Made by a program: the position numbers and the translations under genes. The notes under the pieces were generated by a model, which made no database searches, was not told the DNA's origin, and was given only the letters and a program-made list of their open reading frames with translations. Shown in pieces: positions 1 through 14,900 of a stretch of DNA of 64,000 nt (position 1 is the stretch's first letter; each line of letters starts with the position of its first letter). This DNA is from Cyclina sinensis (taxonomy: Eukaryota > Mollusca > Bivalvia > Venerida > Veneridae), in NCBI GenBank assembly GCA_012932295.1, contig JAAONU010000001.1, forward strand, positions 23,446,461 to 23,510,460, given 5' to 3'.

Positions 1-720
1 ACATAGCCCTCTATCAAAATTGCTAAAACTGTTCACTCCACTGAACAAAATGGCCACCAGAGCTAAAAATTGACCTTCATCAATTTTTGGCTTCAAATGA
101 CATCTCCCCCCAAACCACGTGGCCATTTTAAAGCAAATTTGACTGAAATTTCCTTATACTACCCTTTTCTAAAATTGCTCAAAGCGTTCCACTCCACTGC
201 ACATAAGGTCTGCAAAAGCTAAAAATAGAAAAAAATTGAAACATCATCTCCTCCTCAACGGCAAGGTAATTTTCCACTAAATTTCTCAGAAATGTTTCTT
301 ACATAGCCCTCTAGTAAATTTGCTAAAACTGTTCAGCTGCACTGAATAAAATGGCCACAAGAGCTAAAATTAGTTTTCCGTCAAAATTTGGCTTCAAATG
401 ACTCTCCTCCAAAACCATGTGGCCATTTTAAACCAAATTTGACAAAAATTTTCCTTATTTTGCCCTTTTCTAAAATTGCTTAAACCGTTCCGGTCCATTG
501 CACATAAGGGCTGTAAAAGCTAAAAAAAATCAACATCTCCTTCTCAACGGCAAGATAATTTTCCATCAAATTTCACGGAAATGTTCCTTATATAGCCCTC
601 TATTAAAATTGCTTTAACGGTTCTGACCCATTGAACAAAATGGCCGCCAGAATTAAAAATAGATTTTCATCAATATTTTGGTTCAAATGTTATCTCCTCA
701 CAAGATGTTATTCTCGAAAT
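1..720. repeat. Diverged ~300-bp tandem repeat, each unit an internal dimer
   Basis: Units begin near 1, 301 and 595, each opening with a variant of ATAGCCCTCTA followed by AAATTGCT. Each ~300-bp unit is itself two ~150-bp halves: the second half (for example from about 152) restarts with TTCCTTAT, AAATTGCT and a TTCCACTCCA-like stretch. The array probably continues left of the window. No open frame runs through it. I do not recognise the family. Confidence 0.7.
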
Positions 721-2889
721 TGCCTCTGCCCCATGTTTTTTTCTTTTTGGTATAAAATATGAGATTTTTGAAAATCTTTAATTAGAAAAAGTAATGTTGC
801 ATCTGATGTTTGCTTAACGGTAGATCCTCAGCCAAAGTACTCAGGTGAACGATCCAGGGCCATCATGGCCCTCTAATTTCTTGGTTTTGATGTCTTAGTG
901 ACGCCATGGTCACGTTGTATTGCTACACTGTATTTATGAGGGGCACAAGTATGTGCACTATTTACCAGTGACGTTTGTAGTAACGTCAGCGGTCGCGCGC
1001 TTGTGTTCAGCGTGGTATAATGTGTAGATACATCATGGTTAATTTCTTCTTTGCTTATCATCGGCGAATTGCGGATAGTGTTAGAATGGACTTTTAATTA
1101 TTAATATGACATGTACACGTAAAAAGAAAACAAAAACTGGAGTAGTTACTTGTATATAATTATCCCAAATAATAATACATTTATAAATTCCAAATACCAT
1201 ATAAGCAAAGCGTGTTTAATCTTTAATACGGAAAGAAAACTGCTTAATATATATGCGTCTCTTCAACTGAACATTTCCCATGGCGTAACTTAAATGTAAA
1301 TTATATGAATTATTATCATTGAATGTTGTAGATGAACACGATTAAAGATATATGTATATTTTAATAAGAATAGTTCCTTTTTGCTAGTGTTAATCTCACA
1401 CAGAGTTAATGCATCTTTGCTTTGTACATTTCATTAATAGAGGATCATTCATGTGTGTCTTTTCATACTGAATTTATTAAACGAGTTGAAACACATGTTT
1501 ATGCAAAATATTTTCAAGGTCATTTTTTTGTCATTAATAATTACCATGAAATGCTAACGTGATACATTTGTTTGTAATTGATAAAATACCGCTGTGCCGG
1601 TTTTATTCAACGTGTTTAATAAATGCAATATGGAAAGAAACGAATTTAAGATTCTTTTTATCACATTAACCATATACGCCGTGAAAATATGCCAACAGTA
1701 GACGCACTTCTCCTTTAACAGCGAATAAGGTCAAGTGGTTATGCGGTTACGCAATCTAAAATATAAGATAATGACCTTGATAATTTTATGCCTAAATATG
1801 TGTTTCAACAAATGACGTAAAAACTGTGTTCAGCATAGCGCGTTCGACATAAATTTGAAGCAAGGCAAAACGTACATGTACATTTAATCCCTCCGCTACT
1901 ATTTTAAATTCAAAAACGACGGTATCAGATCATGTTACCATGGACCCTCTCTCAACTCTCTCGGTTGTGCAACAACCTTTGTCGTCATTTTGAGCAGTAT
2001 CGCCGACGATAAACGCACGGTCCGCCATGTTTGTTAATTATTTTGACAGCGAATTCGTAAATAAAGTGATCAGTCGCCTCATTTGCATAGTTATTACACT
2101 AGTGTATTATCGTTTTATTAAACTCATGCGCTGTGGTTATGTCTTAAAATTAATTAATTCTAGATTTGAATACGTAATGTTAAACTCCTGAAAAAATGAA
2201 AGAAAACTGTTCAAAGGCGGTTGTCTTCGGACTGCATTCAAATCATATCATACAGATGAAATATTCTAATAATAATATGTTTTTTGTTTGGTATGTTTTT
2301 TTGCGAGTTTCTAATCGCTTCACTTTCTGGCTGACAACACACATGAACTAGCAAACAGCGACAATAATCTATATTTGTAAAACACGTGAAATGCATGTTG
2401 TTTTTTTTCTGTTGAAGAGGCAAATGGTAATTGGCATCCAGTTGCCGGTTAAAAAAACATGGAAATTTTCAACTGGCATCCGGAAGCCACTGCCAATAAA
2501 ATCAAAAATCGATTTTTCAAGTGGAAACAGGCCGTACTGTATTTTTGTTGAATTTATCTTTTTTTAAGTGAATCAGCTACTGGTAGCTTGCAACCAGGTG
2601 TCAGTTCAAGAAATTGGAGTTCCAACTTTATAGCACCAAATATGAAGCTAGACAAGTGGATAAAAATATTGGTTTGTTTATACAAAAAAGGTGTAAGATT
2701 GAGCTGTTTCTTCAGACTGTGTCTGTATATTAACTCAGCGATCCTTAAACGCCACTCGCCCGATCACATTTCATTCTGTTCTGATAAAAAAGATAATGAA
2801 ATAACATTTTCTAGGGATATTGCAAGGTGCTTTGACGGCAACAAACATTGTGCAGCTCAACGGAAATGGTTTGCTTTGTTGTCAGTTAA
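721..2889. other. AT-rich spacer downstream of gene A, no gene seen
   Basis: No coding exon, RNA gene or clear mobile element is recognisable. Short frames here show no family motif. A minor dyad around 2430-2490 (GGCATCC-type arms) is the only local structure I noticed. Confidence 0.5.
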
Positions 2890-2895
2890 TTTATT
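2890..2895 (-). promoter_or_regulatory. Candidate poly(A) signal of P450 gene A
   Basis: AATAAA on the minus strand, about 50 bp past the stop codon of gene A (2946-2948). The hexamer and distance suit a 3'-end processing signal, but AATAAA is common in AT-rich DNA and there is no transcript evidence. Confidence 0.4.
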
Positions 2896-2945
2896 TTTAA
2901 AGCACGGGGTGGAATTTTTTAATCGAATCAAAGTTGTGTATGATG

Positions 2946-5900
2946 TCACTGCCTCTTTGTCGCACGAAGCCTGTATGGTACTGGAACATTGGTTATCTGC
3001 GCCTGCTTGGACTCCAGTGTATGGGGTTTGTTCGGATCCTCTCTGGTAAAGCTGAACCTTTGAAGGAAATTTGTAAACACCAAGAAAAGCTCCATTCTGG
3101 CAAGCGGTTCACCAGGGCAAGAACGTGGACCTATAATTAGGTATACAAAAAGCTATGTATTGCATTCAGTGTAAAGGTAACACAAAAGTACTTGTAGCGT
3201 AATTATTGTGAAATAAATCTAAATAACATGATTCAACGTCACTGTTATTAATATGCAGAACATGGCTAAAAGTAGGTTAACAACTTTGTACATGATTGCT
3301 TTTTCTCGCATGTTGATGTAAACCATGCCAAAGTCGACATGTCTCAAATGTACTCTACATCACATAAATGATATCTGAAAGACGATATTCAGGTTCACTT
3401 TTGGTGTCCCCACAAGATGGGCACTTGGATTTTCTATTGTCCATATGTCCGTCCGTCATATTTCTATTCGTCCGTCCGAAGGTTTGTGTCGTGTGCTCAG
3501 CAAAAAAGTCTGAGACCGTAGGCTATGTATCTTATCACGAGTATACATCAGCATGTGTGTGTACTTTGGGTTTCGCGTCCCAATCTACCGAGATGTAAAC
3601 GAGTTATGACCCTTGATTGATTGAAAACAGGAAATTTGGGCTTGTGTCACATGCTTTGGTAAAAACGATATGACTTTGAGTTATAACATTTGAACTGGTG
3701 TGTATTTCATCTTTTGGAGATGCACACCTGGGGGTTCGCGTCCTCCTTATGCGAAAGTATTACAGACTAAAAATTCTGATTGATTAAAAATAGGTATATG
3801 GCAGCTTTGGCTCATTCTTATTTAAAAAAGTGTGCCCCAATATTTTGCACTTTGATTTACTGTTGTACGTACTTCGTTCCGTCCCTGGCCCGTCTCGATA
3901 AACAGAGATATTGTTGAAAGCGGCGTGAAACCCCATGCATTTAGTTATGTCCCTATATACAATATTTAAAGTCACAGACGTTTCTGAATTTTTAAGTCGA
4001 ACTTTGGTTATGTCAAAATATTTTCAGCTGTCCCGCCGACTTCAGGTTATCGAGTTCAACACGATTTATAAATTATTCATTTAACTTTAAAAGACTGAGC
4101 TACACGTACCTCACGGCTCAGGATCCCATATCCTGTAATCAGCCCTTCCTACCATTACCTCTCCCAAGGAGCTCCTTTCCCAAACCATTTCAGTCCTATT
4201 ACCCCACCCTGCCTTGTTATTCAACATCTTTTTTCCTTCCAGATACCCTCTCCCTTGACCTCGCTGAATACAATCAGTAACCGCCCCTTGGTACCAATAC
4301 CTAAGTACACCATACCGAAGTATCAATCACCTGATATCCTTCTTATCCTGCCTCGATCCTTATAAAGCAGTAGCAGATAACTCAACTCCCTGCTATATTC
4401 CTTCCCTTTTACCCACTACTCGCCAGCATACCCACCAATCAACTGCTGCCTACTACACTGCCCCATACAAGGAATAATAACAAACTGAGAGGGGCGCAAA
4501 ATGGGGACATCCCTGTTCTATGGGCACATTTCTAGTTCTATTCAGGAAATGTCTCTCCAAATGTTTTCTTTTTTATTCTCAAAACTTGGAGAGACGCCGC
4601 ATACGATTTGTATGTAAATATACAAATTTGTCAGCAAAATTATTTCTTACATAAACGTCAGTCAATATAACTTAAGGAATTTAATATACACGGAAAGGAA
4701 TCTACAAAAACGCTCAAATCTGCATGTACCTGCTGAAAACGGTATAAGGGCCCCGTTCTTTATCAGATTTCCAGAGTCATCAATGAATCTGTCCGGGTAA
4801 AACTTTTCCGGATTCGGGAAGTACGTGGAGTCCATACTGACGGAATATAGACTGGGAATGAGCGCCGTCCTTGCTGGAATGTCGAATCCTCCGATTTTCG
4901 TGTCCGCGCTTGTATAATGCATTAAGTTTAGAGGCACTGAATAAACACAAGAACTTGCCAAATTAGGCCCAAGTCTAATCTTCAGTTTAGCATAAATCGC
5001 TTATCTCCACTATTAGTCACCTTCTACTTTAAAATACTTTTACGCTCTGCTGGCCACAGTCACACCCTCTGTTATAGATTAATCACTGCAACCAAGGATT
5101 ATTATAAGTTCTCATACTTTCTCAGAACAGTGTTTCATTGGAACCAACTTCCCCCAAATGTTGCCCACCTCCCCACCCTAGAGCAGTTCAATGCTGCAGT
5201 AAGTAGCATTGAACATGTCTCACCCTAATTCCCTGCAAGTAAGACTTTTTTTTATATTTTTAACCAAAAAATTTTATCTTTACTTCTTTCATTTCTACAT
5301 TTTTATTCACTATAATCTTTCTCTTTTGATCCCGACGCGCGAAACGTCTACGTCCCCGAAAGGGGTTCGACGTTGATGGAAGATAGATAGATAGATAGAC
5401 GCTTCATAGTAAAAATGGATTATTATTTTTTTTGCGATTAGAAGAAATTTCTTAAATGTTCATTTAAACAACAATGTTCAAAACACTGACAAACATTTTA
5501 AACACATTTGTCGAACCAAAACCAATTCTGTAAAACATAAATCTCTTAACAAAGACAACAATAACAAGATCAAATTAAGGTGTTACCTATACTTGACAAC
5601 CTTTGAATCTCCATGAGAACGGCGTTGACATAAACCAATTTGTTCCGGTCTATATATTCTATAGTTTTGTCTCCAAGCACCTGAAAAATGACGTCAGCAA
5701 ATAAATTGCAAATAATCGGTGATAAAATGCACGGATTTAGTAAAGCAGGATCAGTACTCTAGTGGTAAAGCGCTGGACTGGTAACCCAGGGGTCACGAGA
5801 TCGATCCCCCCGCTCCTTTACTTACATTACTTATTGTCTCTCGTATGAGACGTAAAACCAAGGTCCCATATATCAGTGCTGTACATTGAGCATGCAAAAG

Positions 5901-8900
5901 AACCAGGGTGTTTCTGGAATGAGATACTTTCTGTATCTTGCACTATCTCCCACGACATAAAATAACCATTTCTGCAGGGGTCGTCGGTCATACGGGAAAC
6001 CGGTACCGACGATAAATAAACTAAAATAGAAGAGACTGTGCATTCAAAGAGTTGTGCTGAGTGATGCTTGTTCTTAAAACTGTTCGCTTCTCAGCTTGAT
6101 GCCCTGACTAAACGTCTTACAGTAGGGGCAAATCTAACAAGAGCTACGTTCTAATGAACGCCATGCCCCCGGCGGGGCCTCAAAAATGTTAAAGTTTTGT
6201 GACAAACAAATAGACAGACCATAAACAATATGCCCTACCTCCGGGGGCATAAAAAGGTAGCCCAAAAAATCTAATGTTACAATTATATAAATTCCAAAAC
6301 CTTTTGTTGAACAATAATTTTTATAACTAAAGAACCAAAGCAAGTGCTTCCATCACAGCAAACGACCGTTTAATAAATGTAATTAACTGTTAATTAATTG
6401 TTATGTTTATTTATAAAAATGTATCTGAATTACAAAGCAAGAAGTGTCTTTTAAAAGTCTTTTAAAGTTTCCATTGAAATAGCATCTGTGAAGATGAGGA
6501 CGACAAAGTGCTTACCCTCGCAATCTCATCCTGACACCTTTTCTGAACATCCGGATATTCGGTCATAAAAAGAAAAACCCAATCGAGAGTCGTTGACGAT
6601 GTTTCAGTACCGGCCACGAATAGATCCAAAATCACACGTAACATGTTCTTCTCTGTAAATTAATGAAATATGCACCAGTTGATGAACTCAGATAAAAATC
6701 ACATGCATACTTAACATTTATAGCATGCATGCATAGCTTTAAGTCCAACTTTTTCAGTCTAGTTCAACTGCAATACAAAATGTATAAGTTATGAAAATTC
6801 CATCTAAGGTACACGACCCTCAAGAAAAATCACCCATGACGGTGTGCAGTCACTTATGAGGGAATCATTATTGGTATCCATTTACAGCTAACTTGATTAA
6901 GGCACGCATGGATTAACTGTCCTGCTCAAGGACACTATTCATGCTTTGAACACTTGACCTACTGAAAGTAATTGTCAAGCCCTAACCACTGAGCTATCGA
7001 AAGCCCAGAAGATGTTTGGTAGACATGGTAATACTTCCTGGAAAATATGACTTTCTGACCTTTCAATTTTCATACCTGAATTCCACTTGAAAGGCGATAA
7101 AAATAAGTATACGAGGAGTTAAGTTTTACTTGTAACGAATTTCCTGATGATTTCATCTCCCTCCCTTTTGGTCTTTATGTAGATATCAACAAAGTCCCGA
7201 ATGTTATCTGCGTCAAAAGAGGCCTCATGCTCGACAATTTGCTTGGACATGAATTGTAACAAATCCAGAATTGCTTGTCTTCTGGTACGGAGATTTTCAG
7301 CGTCCTGGTAAGGCCAAAGCGATCAAAAACATTTAAATGTTTAATTTCATTATTTTAGAATTGAAAAGTGGTGAAGGATTTGTAGATTAATAATGATAAT
7401 TACGTATGGAAAAAGTTAACAAATATTACAATTAAAAATGCATTTCAGATAATTTATCAATACAAAAATACCAAAACAAGTTGTTGGATACACTTTAGTG
7501 AAGAAAACCAACGCGGCAACTTAAGAAAAAAGTATTGCTAAGCAAAGTCCCAAACATTATTTGGAAAGCTAAGTCCTTAACGATACTGGTAAAACTAAGT
7601 CCCTAATCCTACTAGAAAAGCCAATTCCTTCATTATACTTGACAGGCCGCGAACTTTAAAAAAAGGCAGCAAAGTCTACGACGAGACTGGAAAAGCAATA
7701 TCCTTAATTTACACTAGGAACGTGAAGTCTTAACCATTCTTCAAATGCCAAATCCTTAACAATACTGGAAAAGCCTAGTCCTTAACTATGGTGGAAAAGC
7801 CAAGTCTTTGACAATACTAGAAGAGCCAAGTTCTTAGCTATACTAGAAAAGCCAAGTTCTTAACAATATTGGAAGAGACAAGTCCTTTACAATATTAGAA
7901 GAGACAAGTCCTTAACAAAACCGGAAGAGGCAAGTACTTAACTACACTAGAAAAGCAAAGTCCTTCACTTTACTGGAAGAGGCAAGTACTTAACTACACT
8001 AGAAAATCAAAGTCCTTAACTACACGGGAAGAGCAAAGTTCTTAACAATGCTGGAAAAGCTAAGTTCTTAAAAGTAGTGAACAAGATTTTCTGTTTGGTT
8101 AATATATACGTGACCCCGGATGCATTCTTGTAAAGAAGCAAACTTAAAATCCTGACATAGCCAGACTCCTATTGTTAACACATATTATTAACTAAATTCG
8201 GGAAGGTCTAAAATGCAATTCAGTCTGATTTCTTTATCTGCATTTTAGGCCTTAATCTTAATTCAGCAACTGGGCGTTTTACTGAAAATTTTAGGGATCA
8301 GACACTGCTTATATCAAGGGGTACAAGTATTATATAATAACACAATTCTATCTTCATCATACACAAGTTTGTAAAGAAATAAGTTTCAAAGATGGATGCC
8401 ACAAACACATAAAATCATAAAGAACAGTTTTTTTGTATTTATAAGCAAGATATGAAATGCTTTATAATTAGGTCATGATGACTTCATCACTCACACAAGT
8501 CTGAATAATCTAAAATGTATAAACAATACCTATTTCCTACGAAACACATGACTGCCAATACAATGCAGTGGTTTTAGTGAAATCTAAATGGATATGGAAG
8601 TATAAATCGCAGCTGCAAATGTTGTGATTAAACCAACAATACTTAGTTTGATAGTGTACTTTTTCTTATGCATGAATTTCACAGTGCTTCTACAAGTTCA
8701 ATACTTCAATGACAATTATGTTAGGTGACAAAATGACAAATACTTTTACTTATTTGAATTTGGTAAGCTTCTGTCACTTCAGTAGGAACTTCAGTTGCAG
8801 ACAAAAACAAACTGACATCTTAATTTGTTTCCTCCAGGACATGCATAGCTAATGACTCTACTATATGTCCGTTATCAGGAAGAGAAATTGATGATAACTT

Positions 8901-11900
8901 TTACATACAGTAGTATAAGTGGTTTGCATTCATATCAGTGTGGCTTAACTGTGGCTGAATATTGTCATAGTGTGAGAATGGTATACATTCAGAAGTCTGA
9001 AAACTGTGTACTGTTCGCCCACTAACAACTATCTGGTAACTGTACCATAATCACTGATAGAACAGTAACTTCAGAATAAGTTCATGATAAATTGTGTCAG
9101 AGGTTTTAATAATGACTCAGTTCTAACATGCTGGCACAATCAATGAAAGGCCAACCAATTGTTTCTCAGTAAGTTGTGTTAAAGTTACAGGATACACAGC
9201 AATGGTCACTAAAGTTACATGATTGTACATTGGTATTGGATACTTCCAGTGAACATGTATGCATTTTGGTCCAAGCAAGATCCGCTGGCATGTGTAGTAT
9301 GATAAACTTGTTGCTTGAAACCATTTATTTCAAGATGTCTGCAAACAAATGACTCGCAGTCTGACAGCATGTTCTCATTAAAATCTCCAATTATTATGAC
9401 TTTTGAACTAACCGGTATCCTCTTTATCAAATTATCTAAAACATACATAAGATTTCCTCTACTGTTTGGTGCTCTGTACAACAAAATGTAGACTCTCATA
9501 TTTACTAGAAGTGATTTATAACAAACTTGAATACATAACTCAGAATAAGTGCACACTTGTTCTGCACTTGTAGCAAAAGATTTCTTTACTACTATAACAG
9601 TTAGAATTATATGTAGGCGGAAAAGGTATGATCGAAGAAAACAGAAGACTGTAACAGTTAAGCAAAAGAAAGTATTTAGTATGTGTGAACATGTTTTATG
9701 GTTTAACAAAGTATAATCATGAAAAAGCAAATGCTGCAAGAACTGTTAAATAATTTTACTTTTGTGTTATAGGAACAATTGAATCATAAGAGTGTTTAAG
9801 GCATTGTCTGTTATTATGACAGTTAATGAAACATTAAGTTAGCAGTTCCTTGATCTAAAATAGAAATTACAACATTCACGTATTTTATAGAAAACTAGAT
9901 AAAAGGTGAGCAATAACAGATTTGTACAAAGACGAATTATAACTTGTAATAGTTACATGTATTAATTGGACGCGAATGTAACCTGTACGGATTATATGGT
10001 TTTGAAGCATTTATGATATACAACAGTAAAGAAGAAAGTAAACTTTTACACGTATTTGTCGTAGTATGTATCAGGTGAAAGAACATTTCTTATAACTGCG
10101 GATAAAAAAAGTGGTTTATAACAAGCTAGTTATGATTTTAATAATAAGGGCTAGAAGTTGTGTACAAATAGAAGCAAATCTGTTATTTTTTTGAAGGCAA
10201 AGAAAGAAGTTTGTGTGCGTTATTTGGTATTTAGGAACTACAAAGGCAATGATCGGTTACTGTCACCCCTAGTTGGAGAAAATATCCAAAAATGGACTAT
10301 AACAGTTTGGTCGATTTGTGTATCTTATTTAGCTGCGAAGTGCTTATGGGTTGAACATTATACAAAGAACAATTAACTGTTTATAAAAGGTGTTTCAATT
10401 AAATAAAAACTGTGACACTCCATATATTTAAAAAAGCTACCATCTATTTAGCAGTTGCTTCAGCTGAAATGAAAATTGAAACATTCACATCTTAACATGT
10501 GAAGACAATCATAACCTGTTATAGTTGTTTGTCGGCATTGGAAATAACCTGTACAGGTGACGAAGGAACTGTTACAGTTATTTGTCATAACATTAGCATA
10601 TAGCAGTTAGGTCAGAGAAATTATAGTACAGTTACGAGAAGAAGAGTTTAGTTTAAACAAGCTAGTTATCATGGTATGACGTGTATAATGTGCTTAAGAT
10701 TTAAATACAAGTCTTTGTGAATTAAACTGTTTATTTTAACGAAATGTAACGTGTTTCAAAAAGTTGACATTTTTTGCAATTGTTTCAGAAATTTAGATTG
10801 AAAAAACAACGTAAGAACATGTAGAAATGATAATAAGATATTTAATATTTTTATTCGTTATATATTGTTATCATAAATAATATTTATTATAGGTAGTAAG
10901 CTTAATGCAGAAAATATGGGTATGTAAATATAGACCGATTCAAGAGAAAGCAATAAAGAAATTTCTCTCGAATATAGTCCTTGAAACATCTCTCAGCACA
11001 GGCCAAATGAACCTTGTCTAATGTATTCAAATGAAAGATAGGAAGCTTGTTTGTTAGGAGTGATTTATTGCTTCACACATGCTGACTGGCTGACCACATA
11101 ACTGTTTACCATTTGATAGGTTGATTGATAACATCGGAATATCTCCTGCCATAGCCACCAGGCTAGAATGTTCAGCATATCACAAAAAATGAAATGGAAA
11201 TGAAAACAATAGATCTAAGTATTTCAGTGTTTTTCTTAACCATCTAGTAGTGCTAGGCTAAGCAGGAAGATGTAACCAGTTCAGATACCTGGTTACAGTT
11301 GCTGGCAGTCAGACACAATCCTTACCTGGTTACAGTTGCTGGCAGTCAGACACAATCCTTAGCCGTTAACATGATTAGGAAGAAATTTGCAATAAACAGT
11401 TATATCTTATAACACTGTACGATTTTTTTTAATTTGCCTATGCCATGGAAAGTGTATAATGTTCCTCTTAGCAATAAACTTATCGTAACGTAACTAAACA
11501 TTAATGTTTTATTGTTTGAACAAACTCAAAGCATGCACAGCGTTTTAAATGCTGCAAACACTGTTTGTTGGGTATTATTATTCTTTTAAGAAAATGATTT
11601 TTTTAGGAAGTTAACAGATTGCAGTTAAAGAAGTTGGTTATGTAAATTGAATCGTTCAAATCAATATACAGAAAAATTATGCCAGGTAATGCTATGGCAA
11701 CAGTTGTGCACACAGACAAAAATAACCCGTTATAGTTATTTGTTGGCCCAAAAAGTAACGTGTACGGGTTACTTGATATTAAGTAAAGTTTAATAAACCA
11801 TTTAAAAATAAAGTAACCTGGTTCAGTTATTTGTGGTATTTATTTTGACTCTCCCTCCCAGTTGTGTACTCAGACAAATAAAACCTGATATAGTTATTTG

Positions 11901-14900
11901 TTGGCCGAAAAGATAACGCGTACGGGTTATTTGATATTGAATAAAGTTAAATAAACCATTTACAAATAAAATAACCGGGTTAAGTTATTTGTAAAATATA
12001 TGTTGACTCTCCCTCTTAGTTGTGTACTCAGACAAAAATAACCAGTTATAGTTATTTGTTGGCCCAAAAAGTAACATGTACGGGTGACTTGATATTGAAT
12101 GCAGTTTAATAAACTATTTACAAATAAAATAATCCGGTTAAGACATGTAAGATATCATGGTTATTTGTAGTATTGTTTTTACCCTCCCTCTCAGTTGTGT
12201 ACTCAGACAGAAGTAACCTGTTATACTTACTTGTTGGCCAGAAAAGTAACGTGTACGGGTTACTTGGTTTTAAGCAAGTTCAATAAACCATTTACAAAAA
12301 AGTAACCTGGTTCAGTTATTTGTAGTATTTTTGTTGACTCTCTCTCTCTCAGTTGTGAACTAAGACAAAAAAAGCTTGTAATAGCTCTTTGTTGACTAAA
12401 AAAGTAACGGGTTACTTCATATTGAATACAGTTTAATATCCATTTACAAAGAGTGTTACCCTCTCATTTGTGTACTTAGATACAAATAACCAGATATTGT
12501 TGGCCCAAGAAGTGACGTTTGTATGTAACTTGATATTGCATACAGTTTAATAAACCAGTTACAAATAAAGTTACTTGGTTCATTTATTTGAAGTATTTAT
12601 AGAGACTCTCCTTCTCATTTGTGTACTCAGATAAAAAATAGCCTGTTATAGTTATAGAAGTGACGTTTACATGTTACTTGATATTGAATAAAGTTTAAAT
12701 AACTATTTATAAATAAAGTAACCCGGTTTAGTTATTTGTAATATTTATGTTGATTTTCCCTCTCAGTTGTGTCTCAGACAAACATAACCTGTTGTAGTTA
12801 TTTGTTGCCCCGAAAGTAACGTGTACGGGTTACTTGATATTGAATCAAGTTCAATAAACCATTTACAAATAAAGTAACCTGGTTCAGTTATTTGTAGTAT
12901 TTTTGTCGACTCCCCCTCTCAGTTTTGTACTAAAAAAAAGTTCATGTCAAATATCATGTCAAACATATTTGTTGGCCCTAATGTGTACGGGTTACTTAAT
13001 ATTGAATATAGTTTAATAAAATATCTACAAATAAAGTAACCTGGTTCAGTTATTTTAGTATTTATTTTTAATCTCTCTCCTATTTGTATACGCAGACAAA
13101 AAACACCTGTTATAGTTACTTGTTGGCCCCAAAAGTAATGTGCATTAGTTACTTAATATTCAATAAAGTTAATAAACCATTTACCAAATAAGTTACCTAG
13201 TTCAGTTATTTTTAGTAATAATATTTACTCTCCCTCTCAGTTGTGTACTCAGACAAAATAACCTGTTTTACTTATTTGTTGGCCCAAAATGTAACGTGTA
13301 CGGGGTTAAATGATATTGAATTAAGTTTTATAAACCATTTACAAATAAAGTAACCTGATTCAGTTATTTGTGATATTTATGTGAACTCTCCCTCTCAGAT
13401 CTGTACGCAGACAAAATAACCAGCTATAGTTATTTGTTGGCCTAAAAAGTAACGTGTACGGGTTACTTGATATTGAATCAAGTTCAATAAACCATTTACA
13501 AATAAAGTAACCTAGTCTAGTCATTTATAGTTTTTTAGTATTTTTGTTGACACTAGCTCCCATTCAGTTGCGTAGTCAGACAAAAATAATCATTCTGTTA
13601 TAGTTATTTTTTGTCCAAAAAAGTAACTTGTACGGGTTACTTGATATTAAGTAAAGTTTAATTAACCATTTACCAAAAAAGTAACCTGGTTCAGTTATTT
13701 GTAGTATTTATTTTGTCTATCCCTATCAGTTGAGTACGTAGACAAAAATAACCTGTTTACGTTCATAGTTGGCACAAAATGTAACGTGTACGGGTTACTT
13801 GATATTGAATAAAGTTTAAAAACAATTTACAAATAAAATAACCTTGTTCAGTTATTTGTAATATTTATGTTTACTCTCTGACACATGAACGCACGCACGC
13901 ACGTACAATCGCACGCACGCACACTTGTTATATGTGTAGTACATACTGTTTTGTTTGGAACAAGAAATAAATGGATTCTGCCAGATAATTTCCTTACTTT
14001 TATTATGACTTTTATAGACAGTAGAGATGAAGTTTATTATCTCCATAAGTATCCGAAAAAAATTATCTCAATTATACATTTGACAAAAATTATACATATT
14101 TCTCATCATGAAAACAAATGTGCAGATTGATAATTTCAAGAATGATATGATTTATATAGCACAGCTGCAGTAAGCCGGCTATTAAGTAAAAAAAAATGTT
14201 ATCAGGTTATGCGTCGAAAATGTACAAGTAGGAAGTAACTGTCATTATTGCATGCATCAAGTGTTTATCTAGGAATCATAGATCAACATCAAATGAATTG
14301 TATTATCCATGAGGCTATTTACTGACGCCAAATATGCAATATGTACAACATGCACAATGCGTAAATACATTAATCTAACTTAGATCGCAGTACCAGAGTA
14401 CGAGGACATAATTTTAGATGATAGACTGCTCTCCTATTCTGACAAACATGACTAAAGCATATTAACTTGAAATAAAATGTAATATATTTGCAAGAAATTT
14501 ATTTATTGACTTAACTTTGTATAAGCTAATGTTTGTTAAACTGTTTTGTGGCCAATAACTTATTTAGGTGTTCTTACGAAAATGATTTGCCAAACAATCG
14601 ATGAGAGAGCTAGCTTGATTATTAACAATTAACGAAGCTTGTGCTAAAAGATATGTGTAAAGAATACACAGGTTGTCGTGCTATCATTGATTGTTTCAAC
14701 ATGTTCAATGGATGCTCCAGATATAATAACTCGTGTCGAAACAATCATATAAACATAGAAATCAAAAAGTAATTAAACTGAAATATTTTTTATTGAACAA
14801 ACCTTTATCTTAAGAAAAACTTAACACTCTCAATCGTTTGATACTAATTCCTTCAGATAATGGTTAGTTTATGTTCTTGACATTTCCGCATGAAGGCATA

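Noticed and set aside
2588..3049. Plus-strand frame of 153 codons
   Set aside because: Its end is antisense to exon 8 of gene A, which carries the heme-binding motif on the minus strand. The analogous antisense frames occur opposite exon 8 of B and D.
5746..5815. Functional tRNA gene
   Set aside because: The acceptor and anticodon stems do not fold well and the same body sequence follows a second copy at 62770, so it is a SINE.
9215..9739. Intact 174-codon gene on the minus strand
   Set aside because: The upstream half has no domain character, and the EEP domain continues only after a frameshift.
11695..13870. CRISPR-like array of repeats and spacers
   Set aside because: Whole ~157-bp units are repeated with gradual divergence. 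There are no short identical repeats with unique spacers, and the setting is a eukaryotic intron.
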